Origin: Streptococcus thermophilus
GTDB taxonomy: Bacteria; Actinomycetota; Actinomycetes; Mycobacteriales; Mycobacteriaceae
DNA: 64,000 nt
Assembly (NCBI GenBank): GCA_900618065.1
Contig: UYIL01000003.1
Location: forward strand, 1,364,001-1,428,000
Direction: 5' to 3'
A model generated the notes under the pieces. The model ran no database searches and was not told the DNA's origin. It worked only from the letters and a program-made list of their open reading frames with translations. Below are positions 8,681 to 17,548 of this stretch, one piece after another; position 1 is the first letter of the stretch, and each line of letters starts with the position of its first letter. Both the position numbers and the translations under genes were made by a program.

Positions 8681-9619
8681 TTATTGAGCTCGGCCTTCTT
8701 TGACCCAGCCGATGAATCTGCTGGAACATAGCGACCAGTGAATAATCAGTAGCACGGGGATGCTCAAGGAAACCGTATCGAGCCAGTCCGAGCCGTTGAC
8801 CAAGGCGACTTGGTGTCCGCCCATGCTCACTGTGCCCGGCGGGAAAGTGCAGGCCCACCAGGCGGGGGAGTAGTCCACCCACCTCACGACGTTGGGGTAG
8901 AACTTCACCATCGCGAAGATCGCGAGCGGGACGGCAATCACCAGAGCAGTCAGGCCGTAGCCGACGGAGTAGTGGCCAGGGTAGAGGAGCTGCAGTGCTG
9001 TCGTCGATTGGCCGACCACACCCAACGGCACCCATGCCGTTGCAGATTTGGCGCCGCTGAGGTCAACATTGCCGCGCCATAGTTCCCAGTAGACGTAGAT
9101 AAAGATCGGCACGGCAGTGCAGAAAGACATCACGAAAAACACGGTGCCCATGGTGTGGTAGAGCTGCCCGTAGTCGCGGGCGAGCCACGCGCCGACCGAC
9201 GACGAAATCATCGGGCCGACTAGTGGAAGTCCCCAGGTGAATTTCGGTGGCCCCTCGAAACGCGTGAGTTGGATGGCCCACGTGACCACTGTGGCAGGCG
9301 CACCAATCCAGAAACCGATCAGGCGGAAGACCGTGTGGCCCGTCAGCCCAGACATCGCTGCGCCGAGGGCAAGAATGCCGATGAAGAACATCGACCACGC
9401 AGCCATGGATGCGCGACGGAAACTCGGTTGGCGGTAACGGACGAAGCCGACGATGAGCACAACCAAGATCCCCCACGCGAGAGCGGCGAAAATGCCGGAG
9501 GCGATCTTCAGATCAAGTTCGACGAGGAGACGGGAAACAATGGAGGTCCCCATGAGACTGCCGCCCCATTCGGGACCCGGGGGCGGCAGTTGGCGGAATT
9601 TAGCAGGCACGCAGGGCAT
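8681..9619 (-). CDS. TDT-family (TehA/SLAC1-like) C4-dicarboxylate/tellurite-type transporter
   Basis: A 312-residue membrane protein with about ten hydrophobic segments. The N-terminus LPPPGPEWGGSLMGTSIVS fits the family opening motif (P-x-P-x-W-x-G-x-x-M-G-T), which supports the ATG at 9619. Late in the chain is YSPAWWACTFPPGTVSMG, the other family hallmark. Members carry dicarboxylates, sulfite or other anions, or confer tellurite resistance; the substrate here is not predictable. The gene lies between the two paralogous NWWG membrane protein genes on the same strand, with about 100 bases on each side. Confidence 0.82.
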   Translation of the reverse strand: MPCVPAKFRQLPPPGPEWGGSLMGTSIVSRLLVELDLKIASGIFAALAWGILVVLIVGFVRYRQPSFRRASMAAWSMFFIGILALGAAMSGLTGHTVFRLIGFWIGAPATVVTWAIQLTRFEGPPKFTWGLPLVGPMISSSVGAWLARDYGQLYHTMGTVFFVMSFCTAVPIFIYVYWELWRGNVDLSGAKSATAWVPLGVVGQSTTALQLLYPGHYSVGYGLTALVIAVPLAIFAMVKFYPNVVRWVDYSPAWWACTFPPGTVSMGGHQVALVNGSDWLDTVSLSIPVLLIIHWSLCSSRFIGWVKEGRAQ

Positions 9620-9709
9620 CGTAGTCCCCGGAGTAGGTGGGATCTACTTGGCGCATTTGATGCCCCCAACGGCTATAAGGTGTTGTCGGGTGTGCCCGCG
9701 CGGTGCGGG

Positions 9710-10504
9710 TTAGTAGGCAGAGGGGTAGGGGGTGCCGGGGTAAGGGGACTGCACTGTGGGGTACTTCTTACCACCTGCAACGAGAACAATGATGTAGAAA
9801 ATGAAGCCACCAACCGAGGCTGCGAGGAAGAGCCACAAACCAGTGCCCGGGGTGACCGTGAGGTTCTCTTCCATTTCGGGGGCAACGGATATGAAGAAGA
9901 AAATCAAGCCGGTGCCCGCCATTTGAGCAAGAGCGGCGAGGATGCCGGGTAAGGCAGATAGCCGGTTGTTGAACAACACGCATATCACGGCAAGTCCTGC
10001 CAACACGAGAACCACGATGACGCCGCCGCTGATCACGCTGATCAATGTCTGGAAGTCCTCGTCTTCAACGAGTTCCTGCCTTTGTTCCTCTTCGGCTGCC
10101 TCGATGTCGTAACCCAGCGCGTCTTCGTCGAAGCCGACAACATCGAATTCCACGTGCCCCCACCAGTTCAGGGTCAACCCAACATAGCCATCGGCATCCA
10201 CTCCTTCTGGCAGCATGAGGGAGCTCATCCCGTATTCTTTCGCAAGATCCTCCGTCGTCATTTTGGCGATCATCATCGGCAGAAAGGTGCTGCCAAGGAT
10301 CAGCAGGAACAGGGCAATGACACCGAGCTTTGGCCAGACGGGGGAACGACCCTCCAGTCCAGCGTTGGCATTATATGGCGCATACGCAGCGCTTGGCTGG
10401 GCGGCAGGGGCGTACTGCGGCTGGGGTTGCGGGGTGTATTGCGGGTAACCGCCCTGGGGTGCATGCGGGGGCTGAGCGGAAAATGGGTTGTAGGGGGTAC
10501 TCAT
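9710..10504 (-). CDS. Second Pro/Gln-rich four-helix membrane protein (NWWG family)
   Basis: A 264-residue protein starting MSTPYNPFSA behind GAAAGGGCC. A 50-60 residue Pro/Gln/Tyr-rich cytoplasmic N-terminus is followed by helix 1 (LGVIALFLLILGSTFLPMM), a loop with LTLNWWGHVE, an acidic stretch (AAEEEQRQELVEDEDF), three more helices and a short tail ending in Pro/Tyr-rich sequence. The helix plan and NWWG loop match the larger protein at 7263-8579, so they look like diverged duplicates without the long Gln-rich tail here. No function is known to me. Confidence 0.8.
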   Translation of the reverse strand: MSTPYNPFSAQPPHAPQGGYPQYTPQPQPQYAPAAQPSAAYAPYNANAGLEGRSPVWPKLGVIALFLLILGSTFLPMMIAKMTTEDLAKEYGMSSLMLPEGVDADGYVGLTLNWWGHVEFDVVGFDEDALGYDIEAAEEEQRQELVEDEDFQTLISVISGGVIVVLVLAGLAVICVLFNNRLSALPGILAALAQMAGTGLIFFFISVAPEMEENLTVTPGTGLWLFLAASVGGFIFYIIVLVAGGKKYPTVQSPYPGTPYPSAY

Positions 10505-10591
10505 AGTGCGGGCCCTTTCGGACAGTTCAGGCAAGTTCGACAACGAAGCCTAACCCACAGACCGGGATCGTGAGCAGTGAGCCAGTCGCGG

Positions 10592-11499
10592 TTACGGAGT
10601 CGTTGCGAACATGTTCCGGGTGACCAGTGCGTACGCGACAGCTGTCGTTGCAACGGTTGCCAGGAGGGAAATCACCAGATCGCTTACCGACGTCGCAGCC
10701 AGATCCACGCCGTTCACCCCGAAAGCGTCTGGCGCGTAGCCGAACGTATTGCCCACTGCGTGAAAGCTGTGGCCGCTTCGATTCCGCGGGTGGTGTAGGT
10801 AAGGAACGCCGCGCACAGCGCGAACACTCCCACGCTGACCATGCCCTGCCAGCTGTAATGGTGTCCGGACATGAAGAACAGCAGTGGGAGGAGGTACGCG
10901 ATCCACGCAGGGGAGAACCACTGTCCGGTGATTTGCACCAGCGAACCGCGGAAGAAGAGTTCTTCCGACAGTGATTGAAGTGGTGCCATCGCCACGATCA
11001 CCACGAGGGCAGCAACATTGTGCGGCGCGATCGTCGCATTCGAGCGGTCTGACATGACAATTGCGTAGATGCCTTCTGCGCCCAGGAAGACGAGCGCCGG
11101 CAGGAGCGCGAGGCCGAAGTTTCGCCACCGGAAGCGCAGCTCCGTGGACCACAGTGCCCGCGGGTTACGGCCGGTGAGGCGCGCGGCGATGAACCCCGCT
11201 GGAATGGCTGCCACCCACCCGATGAAGGTGGCAAGCGCCAGATACGGGTGGTTGGCGAAATCGAAATCGTCGAAAGCACTGGTCTCCGGCAGCGCGATCT
11301 TTTCGTAGAGGTAGAACGCTCCGGTCGCCGCGGATGTCAGGGCGATCAGCAGCGCGAGGGCGCAGATGAGCTCAAGGAGCGGGCGCCACCACGTCGGCCG
11401 AGGCGTGATGGCACTCTCACTAGTTAGAGCCGAATCAGGGGTGTTACGGTGTGCGCGTCCAAGAAGGTGGTAGGTGTTCAGGGCTGAAGTAGTAGTCAC
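10592..11499 (-). pseudogene. CPBP-family intramembrane metalloprotease, frameshifted
   Basis: From a GTG at 11499 (a TTG at 11508 is also possible) the frame encodes a multi-helix protein with the CPBP/Abi hallmarks SLSEELFFRG and FFMSGHHYSWQG. At about 10762 the frame slips. The continuing frame reads into a stop at 10714. The homologous continuation, FHAVGNTFGY and a last membrane helix ending at 10592, lies in another frame. One extra C (TTCCAC rather than TTCAC) would restore AATAFHAVGNTFGY. The break removes the fourth conserved motif (H-A-x-x-N) and the last helix, so the product is probably inactive unless this is a sequencing error. Confidence 0.8.
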
Positions 11500-11551
11500 G
11501 CAGGACAAACTAGTTAGCCCCTCACGACTTTCGGGGGAAGTTGTGGGAAAA

Positions 11552-11578
11552 CCAGGGATCTCTGGGGGAAATCCCTGG
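11552..11578 (-). terminator. Hairpin downstream of glnA
   Basis: CCAGGGAT and ATCCCTGG (8-bp perfect arms, 11-base loop) lie between glnA and the CPBP gene. A second, weaker hairpin built on CCTGGG/CCCTAGG lies nearer glnA at about 11607-11626. No good U-run follows either, so the terminator role is tentative. Confidence 0.4.
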
Positions 11579-11659
11579 CTGAACGCTCATTGGGTAGATG
11601 CTGCTTCAGGAACTCCTGGGTGGAAACCCTAGGTGTGCACCCTGACGCAGCGTGGTGGC

Positions 11660-13096
11660 TTAGACATCGAAGTACAGCTCGTACTCCAGCGGCGTCGGGC
11701 GCAGGCGGTTCGGCTCGATCTCGAGGTCGTACTTGAGCTTGATGTAGGTCTCGATGAGGTCCTCGGTGAACACGTCTCCTTCGGTGAGGAATTCGTGGTC
11801 CTCCTCCAATGCGGCCAGGGAGGCCTCGAGGGAGGTCGGAGCTTGCGGGATGGACTTGGCCTCCTCCGGCGGCAGCTCGTAGAGGTCCTTGTCCACCGGC
11901 TCGTGCGGCTCGATGCGGTTCTTCACACCGTCCAGACCGGCGAGCATCATCGCTGCGAAACCGAGGTACGGGTTGCCCGACGGGTCCGGAGCGCGGAACT
12001 CGATGCGCTTAGCCTTCGGGTTGGAGCCGGTGATCGGGATGCGGATCGCGGCGGAGCGGTTCCGCTGGGAGTACACAAGGTTGATTGGTGCCTCAAAACC
12101 CGGAACCAGGCGGTGGTAGGAGTTCAGCGTCGGGTTGGTGAACGCCAGTACAGCACCAGCGTGGTGGAGGATGCCGCCGATGTAGAAGCGGGCGATGTCG
12201 GAGAGGCCGCCGTAGCCAGACTCGTCGTAGAACAGCGGCTCCCCGTCCTTCCACAGGGACTGGTGGGCATGCATGCCGGAGCCGTTGTCGCCGGCAATCG
12301 GCTTGGGCATGAACGTCGCGGTCTTGCCCCACTGGTGCGCGGTGTTCTTGATGATGTACTTGAAGGTCTGCAAGTCGTCGGCAGCGTGCAGCATCGTGTT
12401 GAACTTGTAGTTGATCTCCTGCTGGCCGCCGGTGCCCACCTCGTGGTGGAAGCGCTCGATTTCAAAACCGGCGTTGGCCAGGTTGAGGGTCATGGCGTCG
12501 CGAATATCCATGGTCTGGTCGACCGGAGGGACGGGAAAGTAGCCGCCCTTCATCGGGGTCTTGTGGCCTAGGTTCTGCGAACCGTCGTGCTCTGCTTCGC
12601 GGGAGCGGTTCCACCAGCCCTCGATCGAGTCGACCTCGTAGAAGCTCTTGTTCGCTGCGGTGGAGTAGCGGACCTTGTCAAAGAGGTAGAACTCCGCCTC
12701 CGCTCCGAAGAAGCAGGTATCGGCGATGCCGGTGGATTCCAGGTACTCCTCGGCCTTGCGCGCGACGTTACGCGGGTCGCGGGAGAAGGCCTCGTGGGTG
12801 AACGGGTCGTTCACGAAGAACTTCACGTTCAGGGTCTTAGCCTTGCGGAAGGGGTCGATCTGAGCGGTAGCCAGGTCCGGCATGAGGATCATGTCGGACT
12901 CATCAATCGTCGTAAAGCCCCTGATGCTCGAACCGTCGAATGCGAGACCCTCTTCTACTGCATCCTCGTCGAACATGGATGCGGGGATAGAGAAGTGGTG
13001 CTCAATGCCCGGAACATCCGTGAAGCGGACATCAACGAATTCCACCTCTTCGTCTTTGATGTACTTCATTGTGTCCTGGATGTTGTCGAAGGCCAC
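11660..13096 (-). CDS. glnA: Glutamine synthetase type I
   Basis: A 478-residue enzyme that makes glutamine from glutamate, ammonia and ATP, assembled as a dodecamer. The GTG start giving (M)AFDNIQD is supported by AAGGAG upstream; the long open frame before it is not protein-like. Signatures include FDGSSIRGF, the metal-binding [26 protein letters not shown], and NRSAAIRIP near the active site. Tyr406 in [10 protein letters not shown] is the adenylylation site, so activity can be switched by GlnE, encoded at the start of this window. TACGAT upstream (13136-13141, minus strand) is a possible -10. No canonical AmtR box was found. Confidence 0.97.
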   Translation of the reverse strand: MAFDNIQDTMKYIKDEEVEFVDVRFTDVPGIEHHFSIPASMFDEDAVEEGLAFDGSSIRGFTTIDESDMILMPDLATAQIDPFRKAKTLNVKFFVNDPFTHEAFSRDPRNVARKAEEYLESTGIADTCFFGAEAEFYLFDKVRYSTAANKSFYEVDSIEGWWNRSREAEHDGSQNLGHKTPMKGGYFPVPPVDQTMDIRDAMTLNLANAGFEIERFHHEVGTGGQQEINYKFNTMLHAADDLQTFKYIIKNTAHQWGKTATFMPKPIAGDNGSGMHAHQSLWKDGEPLFYDESGYGGLSDIARFYIGGILHHAGAVLAFTNPTLNSYHRLVPGFEAPINLVYSQRNRSAAIRIPITGSNPKAKRIEFRAPDPSGNPYLGFAAMMLAGLDGVKNRIEPHEPVDKDLYELPPEEAKSIPQAPTSLEASLAALEEDHEFLTEGDVFTEDLIETYIKLKYDLEIEPNRLRPTPLEYELYFDV

Positions 13097-13127
13097 GGGG
13101 AAACTCCTTGATTGCGGATCAGTTACC

Positions 13128-13176
13128 CCATAGATCGTACCGAAAAATCGATGTCCTCTATCCTTGACATCTATGG
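13128..13176. repeat. Inverted repeat between glnA and the RDD gene
   Basis: CCATAGAT (13128-13135) and ATCTATGG (13169-13176) are perfect 8-bp inverted arms 33 bases apart, in the divergent promoter region. The right arm overlaps the RDD start codon. It could be an operator for both genes or chance; it does not match the AmtR pattern. Confidence 0.35.
13159..13164 (+). promoter_or_regulatory. Probable -10 box of leaderless RDD gene
   Basis: TATCCT (TANNNT type) is 8 bases before the ATG at 13173 and there is no Shine-Dalgarno sequence between them. Inferred from spacing. Confidence 0.4.
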
Positions 13177-13646
13177 CAAACCCCAAGAAAAACTGGCGCG
13201 ACGGGCCCGAGCTCAACACCGGTGATGCCTGGGCCGAGCCTGGCGAATGGCCGGGGCAAAACCTGGGCCTGCCGCAGGACGGATCCGGGGCGCAAGCATC
13301 GGTCATGCGGCGCGCCGGTGGGGTGCTTATGGACTGGGTGATCTGCTGGATCATCGCGGCGTTCATCAACATGTACACGTCTGGGCTTGGCGACGTGGCC
13401 ACGTTGACGTACTTGCTGTGGATTGCGTTGGGCATCATGACTGGGTGGCTGTTCGCGCGGACACCGGGCATGGCTGTGCTGGGCATGGGCGTCGCGCGCG
13501 TTGACGACCCCGGTAACCCCGTCGGACTGTGGCGCGCCGCTGTGCGCACCTTGCTCACCGCGTTCATCCTCCCCGCGGCCATCGTCGACGCTGACGGACG
13601 CGGCCTGCACGACCGCGCCACCGGCACGACCGTCATCCTGAGCTAG
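13173..13646 (+). CDS. RDD-family membrane protein
   Basis: A 157-residue protein divergent from glnA. The first 45 residues are soluble and charged. Then comes the RDD domain: [21 protein letters not shown], with Arg and Asp at the start of the first helix. A second helix ([15 protein letters not shown]), [14 protein letters not shown] and [15 protein letters not shown] follow, ending [13 protein letters not shown], the typical family C-terminus. The role of RDD proteins is mostly unknown. In mycobacteria an RDD gene also lies next to glnA1, so the pairing is conserved. Confidence 0.85.
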   Translation: MANPKKNWRDGPELNTGDAWAEPGEWPGQNLGLPQDGSGAQASVMRRAGGVLMDWVICWIIAAFINMYTSGLGDVATLTYLLWIALGIMTGWLFARTPGMAVLGMGVARVDDPGNPVGLWRAAVRTLLTAFILPAAIVDADGRGLHDRATGTTVILS

Positions 13647-13651
13647 GCCAG

Positions 13652-13813
13652 CTATGCGTTGATCGGGCGGGCAGTGCCGTCCAGCTTCGCGTTGAAATCG
13701 ATGTAGCGGGAAAACGCCCACGTCTTGTCGGTCATCATGCGCGAGACCGTCAGGCCAGGGTGGCCGCCAGATGAGTTCGTCCCAGTGGTGTGCGTTGCCT
13801 TGTTTTCAGCCAC
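13652..13813 (-). CDS. Possible small protein, 53 aa
   Basis: Between the RDD gene and the DUF4191 gene a 54-codon frame runs leftward from a GTG. It reads M-AENKATHTTGTNSSGG, then TVSRMMTDKTWAFSRYIDF and ends DGTARPINA. Third positions are almost all G or C and the composition is protein-like, unlike random shadow frames. It is in frame with, and just beyond, the DUF4191 stop. No ribosome site is evident and I do not recognise a family. It may be a real small gene or the 3' remnant of a decayed one. Confidence 0.35.
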   Translation of the reverse strand: MAENKATHTTGTNSSGGHPGLTVSRMMTDKTWAFSRYIDFNAKLDGTARPINA

Positions 13814-13867
13814 GCATGGGGTCGTATGGCGAACTAGGAGCGCCCGCAGTGCGAGCGCACAGGGTGC

Positions 13868-14653
13868 TTACTTGCCCTGACGCTGCTGCATACGGCGCAT
13901 TTTGCGGTTCATACCCGACATGTTCTGCGCCTGGTGCGGCATCGGGCCCTTAGGCAGGCCCTGGTGCTGCCCGCCACGGACGTTGTCCATCGCCTCCAGC
14001 TTGGCGTTCATGGAGTAGACCTCGTCCTTCTGGTAGTTCTTCGGCAGCTTCAGTAAGTGGCGTTGCAGCTTCTTCGGCTCGACCTGGCCCTCGCCGCTGC
14101 CGACGTACACCTCGTGGATGGGCACACCGCCGATGAGACGGTCCACGCGCTTACGCTCTTTGTCCATCAGCGGCTTCAAGCGCTTCTCGTCGCCTTCACC
14201 GACCAAGACCACACCGGGGTTGCCCACCACGCGGTGGACAGCATCCATCTGGGGTGTCGCAGCGACAGCCTTCTTGGTCAGCCACACGATGCCCATCGTG
14301 TTCTTCATGTTGTCCAGCGTCCAACCGGCAGCGCCCGGCGTATCGCCGATCTCCTCGTACATGGAGCCTTCAAGACGGCGGGTGAAGATGAACATGGCCA
14401 GCACGAAACCGAACAGCAGGCCGAGCACCAGCAGGAACCATTTTCCGCCGGTCAGCATGCCCAGCAGGAAGAACGCCAGCCCCACACCGAGGATCGCCAG
14501 CAGCATGTACGGGATGAGCTTCTTATCCCGCTTGCGCTGCATGTTGAACGCCTGCCACACCTGCGAGCGCGTCTGCTTGCGCTGGGAGCGCTTCGCGGTG
14601 CGTTGCTCTTTGTTCGCGGTCTTCGCTGCGGCTGTTTGCTTGTCTTTGGCCAT
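13868..14653 (-). CDS. DUF4191 family membrane protein
   Basis: A 261-residue protein starting MAKDKQTAAAK; the eight residues upstream in frame are not needed. A Lys/Arg-rich N-terminus is followed by two adjacent membrane helices (around YMLLAILGVGLAFFLLGML and WFLLVLGLLFGFVLAMFIF) and a cytoplasmic domain of about 170 residues with GVVLVGEGDEKRLKPLM. The tail is basic and Gln/Met-rich (NRKMRRMQQRQGK). The family is conserved in actinobacteria between lipA and glnA, as here. Function is unknown. Confidence 0.85.
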   Translation of the reverse strand: MAKDKQTAAAKTANKEQRTAKRSQRKQTRSQVWQAFNMQRKRDKKLIPYMLLAILGVGLAFFLLGMLTGGKWFLLVLGLLFGFVLAMFIFTRRLEGSMYEEIGDTPGAAGWTLDNMKNTMGIVWLTKKAVAATPQMDAVHRVVGNPGVVLVGEGDEKRLKPLMDKERKRVDRLIGGVPIHEVYVGSGEGQVEPKKLQRHLLKLPKNYQKDEVYSMNAKLEAMDNVRGGQHQGLPKGPMPHQAQNMSGMNRKMRRMQQRQGK

Positions 14654-14796
14654 GGGGACAAGCCTATCAATGCGCATGCTTATCGACGCCCCCGCCCGCC
14701 ACGTTCCCTCCCCGCCCCGATCCGGAGCAACGAAAAACCCACGACCACCACGAGGGGGAGTGGGGCCGCGGGCAATCGTCGATAAGCGTGCGTGAG

Positions 14797-16107
14797 CTAG
14801 AGCGCCTTGAGCTCTGCGTTCAGGTGCAGCTTCTCCGGCTTGGACGAGCCGCGCAGCTGCAGCTCGTAAGAGCCGTCACCCTGCTCGATGGTCCACAATG
14901 CCACCGACGCCGGGATGACCACAGGTTTGACGAACTCGACGGAGTAGCGCAACGCGTCCGGCAGCTTGCCCTCGAGCGGAGCGAGGACCGCAGCAGCAGA
15001 GTACATGCCGTGCGCGATGACTGCCGGGAAGCCGAACAGCTTCGCACCCACGTTGGACGTGTGGATCGGGTTGTGGTCGTTGGAGGCATCCACGTACGCG
15101 TTGACGTTGTCGCGGTTCCAGCGCCAGCGGGCATTCGGCTTGAACTCCGGCAGCTCCGGCTTCGGCAGAACCTTGCCGGTGTCCTCGCCGCGGGTGGTCA
15201 CAGCCAGATCAGCATCCTTGGCGAACTTCGCGCCCATTGCCAAGAAGCTCGAGGTCTGGCGCCACACGACGTCATCTTCGTTTGCGCCAGCGGCGGAAAC
15301 CTCGGTGATCATGTCCACGATCAGACCGCGGCGGTGCGGACGCAGGTTCTGGCCGTAGCAGCGGATGTTGTAGGTCTCGTCGACAGTGAGGGTACGGGAC
15401 TGCTCAATCACATTGGACACGTGCACCGCGCCGATTGCCGGAACCGGGAAGTCCGGGCGGGACATCAGGTCCATGATCATCGGGAACGCCAACACGAAGA
15501 AGTACGTCGGCGGGATCTCGTTGCCCAAGCGCAACCCGGTCGCGGAAGTGTACGCGGCCAGGTTGTTCTTGTCGATCTTCACTCCGTCGACCTGGATCGC
15601 CGACGTCGGATCACCCTTCGCGGAGCGGGTCTCACCCACGACGGGCAGAGCGCCCATGAAGATCTTGCGGTTGATGGCCTTCAGATCCGGCACGGCCTTG
15701 AGCGTCTGGAAGTCACGGGTCTTGCCGGACGCGATGCGCTCGTTGTGGGTCTCAGCGCCAGCGTTAGCGTCCGCCTCTGCTTTGACCTCTTCGGCCTTAG
15801 CCTCTGCGTCGGCCTTGACTTCCTCTGCCTTGGAGGAGACCTTCTCCTGGACGTCTTCGACCTTGTCGGCCACTGTGTTCTTGACCTCTTCGGCCTTCGC
15901 GGCAGCCTTGTCGGCGAGGTTCTCAGCGCGATCCTGGGCTTCGGCGGCGGTTGCCTTCGCCGTGTCCGCAACGTCCTCGGCTTTGTCTTCTGCCTTGGCG
16001 GCAGCCTGCTTAGCCTCAGCCTTGACCTCGGCAGCCTTTGCCTCAGCCTGCTGCTGTGCGTCGTCCTTGGGGTCCTTCTCCGGACCCTTACCTACTGCAG
16101 TGGTCAT
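14797..16107 (-). CDS. htdX: MaoC-type (3R)-hydroxyacyl dehydratase with coiled-coil N-terminus (HtdX-like)
   Basis: A 436-residue protein. Residues 1 to about 120 are an unbroken Ala/Lys/Glu-rich amphipathic helix pattern with repeats such as KAEEVKA, resembling phasin or LEA-type helices. The rest is a double hot-dog dehydratase. The catalytic pair is in DASNDHNPIH (Asp344, His349), with AVIAHGMY after it. Such enzymes interconvert (3R)-hydroxyacyl and trans-2-enoyl thioesters. The fabG4 stop lies only 5 bases upstream of this start, so the two are one transcript. In Mycobacterium tuberculosis the homologues htdX and fabG4 are also neighbours (family knowledge). The long helical extension is the odd feature. 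Confidence 0.85.
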   Translation of the reverse strand: MTTAVGKGPEKDPKDDAQQQAEAKAAEVKAEAKQAAAKAEDKAEDVADTAKATAAEAQDRAENLADKAAAKAEEVKNTVADKVEDVQEKVSSKAEEVKADAEAKAEEVKAEADANAGAETHNERIASGKTRDFQTLKAVPDLKAINRKIFMGALPVVGETRSAKGDPTSAIQVDGVKIDKNNLAAYTSATGLRLGNEIPPTYFFVLAFPMIMDLMSRPDFPVPAIGAVHVSNVIEQSRTLTVDETYNIRCYGQNLRPHRRGLIVDMITEVSAAGANEDDVVWRQTSSFLAMGAKFAKDADLAVTTRGEDTGKVLPKPELPEFKPNARWRWNRDNVNAYVDASNDHNPIHTSNVGAKLFGFPAVIAHGMYSAAAVLAPLEGKLPDALRYSVEFVKPVVIPASVALWTIEQGDGSYELQLRGSSKPEKLHLNAELKAL

Positions 16108-16112
16108 GTTCT

Positions 16113-17447
16113 TTAAGCTCCAACAAGGTTCTGGCCGCAGACGCGGACGGTGTTGCCGTTAACGGAAGTCGACGACGGGGCGGAGAAGTACGCAACAGTC
16201 TCAGCAACGTCGAGCGGCTTACCGCCCTGGCTCAGGGTGTTCAAGCGGCGAGCCACCTCACGAGTGGTGAACGGGATCGCGTCAGTCATCTCGGTCTCGA
16301 TGAAGCCCGGAGCCACAGCGTTGATGGAGCCGCCCTTCTCAGCGATCTTGTCTGAAAGAGCGTCGACGAAACCGACCACGCCAGCCTTGGTGGTGCCGTA
16401 GTTAGTCTGGCCGCGGTTACCGGCGATTCCAGAGGTGGAGGAGACACCGACGATGGCCGGCTTGTCAGCGAATGCGTCAGCCTCAAGCAGAGCCTCGGTG
16501 ATGCGCACCGGTGCGACCAGGTTGATGTTCTGGACCATGTTCCAGCGGCTGTCATCCATGTTGACCAGCAGCTTGTCGCGGGTGACACCGGCGTTGTGCA
16601 CGATGGTGTCGATCTTGCGGCCGTAACGCTCCTGAGCGTGCTTAGCAATCTCTTCCGCAGCCTTCGGATCCGTCACGTCGAGCGGCAAAGCGGTGCCCTT
16701 GACCTTGTTGGCGGTCTTGGCCAGGCCTTCACCAGCCTGCGGAATGTCCACGCAGATCACCTTGGCGCCGTCACGGGCCAGGGTCTCGGCGATAACGGCG
16801 CCGATGCCGCGAGCAGCACCGGTGACCACCGCGAGGCGGCCAGCCAGCGGCTTCTCCCAGTCTTCCGGCTGATCAACATCGGCCGGGGTGACGCGGATGA
16901 CCTGGCCGTCGACAAACGCGGACTTGCCGGACAGCAGGAAGCGGAGGGTGGACTCCACCTTGGAGATCTGGCTGCCGTCGATGGAGGGGTCCACGTACAC
17001 CAGCTGGACGGTGCCGCCCTTGCGCATCTCCTTTGCCAGGGAGCGGGTGAAACCTTCCAGCGAGCGCTGGGTAATGCGCTCATCTGCGCCGTCGACCAGC
17101 TCCGGGGTGGTGCCGATGACGATGATGCGGGCGTTGTCCAGCACCTTCTTCAGCTGCGGGTGGAAGAAGTTGTGCAGGGCCTCGAGCTCCTCCGGCTTGG
17201 TCAGGCCGGTGGCATCGAACACGATGCCAGCACGCTTGGTGTCTGCTTCGGCCTTTAACAGCTTGTAAGGGCCCTCGAGAAGCTCGGCCAGAGCCGGAGT
17301 CAGACGGCCCTCACCGCCAACGACGACCGGACCGTGGAGCAGGGGCTCACCCTGCTTGTAACGACGCAGCGGGTAACCCTGGGGGACACCAGCCTTGGCA
17401 GCGAGAGGGGAGTTGATGAACTGTTCGAGGAGGCCTTGGGATGCCAC
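16113..17447 (-). CDS. fabG4: High-molecular-weight 3-oxoacyl thioester reductase (FabG4-like)
   Basis: A 444-residue two-domain reductase. The start is placed at the GTG giving MASQGLLEQF, because AAGGAG lies 6 bases before it; the ATG 15 bases further out has no such site. Residues 1-195 form the flavodoxin-like domain (FDATGLTKPEELEALHNFF, VIGTTPE). Residues 200-444 are the Rossmann reductase with VVTGAARGIG (NAD(P) binding), NNAG-equivalent HNAGVTRDKL, serine in VGVSSTSG, and Tyr350/Lys354 in TNYGTTK. It closely resembles mycobacterial FabG4, which reduces 3-oxoacyl-CoA with NADH. It is transcribed with the dehydratase. Confidence 0.9.
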   Translation of the reverse strand: MASQGLLEQFINSPLAAKAGVPQGYPLRRYKQGEPLLHGPVVVGGEGRLTPALAELLEGPYKLLKAEADTKRAGIVFDATGLTKPEELEALHNFFHPQLKKVLDNARIIVIGTTPELVDGADERITQRSLEGFTRSLAKEMRKGGTVQLVYVDPSIDGSQISKVESTLRFLLSGKSAFVDGQVIRVTPADVDQPEDWEKPLAGRLAVVTGAARGIGAVIAETLARDGAKVICVDIPQAGEGLAKTANKVKGTALPLDVTDPKAAEEIAKHAQERYGRKIDTIVHNAGVTRDKLLVNMDDSRWNMVQNINLVAPVRITEALLEADAFADKPAIVGVSSTSGIAGNRGQTNYGTTKAGVVGFVDALSDKIAEKGGSINAVAPGFIETEMTDAIPFTTREVARRLNTLSQGGKPLDVAETVAYFSAPSSTSVNGNTVRVCGQNLVGA

Positions 17448-17521
17448 TATTTTCTCCTTCATATAGGCACGTACTGAGGCAAGGGCAACCGTGCGAAATC
17501 GGTGGCTCTGTGTCGGATACT

Positions 17522-17527
17522 ATTATA
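17522..17527 (-). promoter_or_regulatory. Probable -10 box of the fabG4-htdX operon
   Basis: Read leftward this is TATAAT, a perfect -10 hexamer, about 75 bases upstream of the fabG4 start. Rightward, the overlapping TACTAT (17518-17523) could serve fadA2. The palindrome at 17549-17570 would cover the leftward -35 region. Confidence 0.5.
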
Positions 17528-17548
17528 AGATCACTATGGTGACGAACC

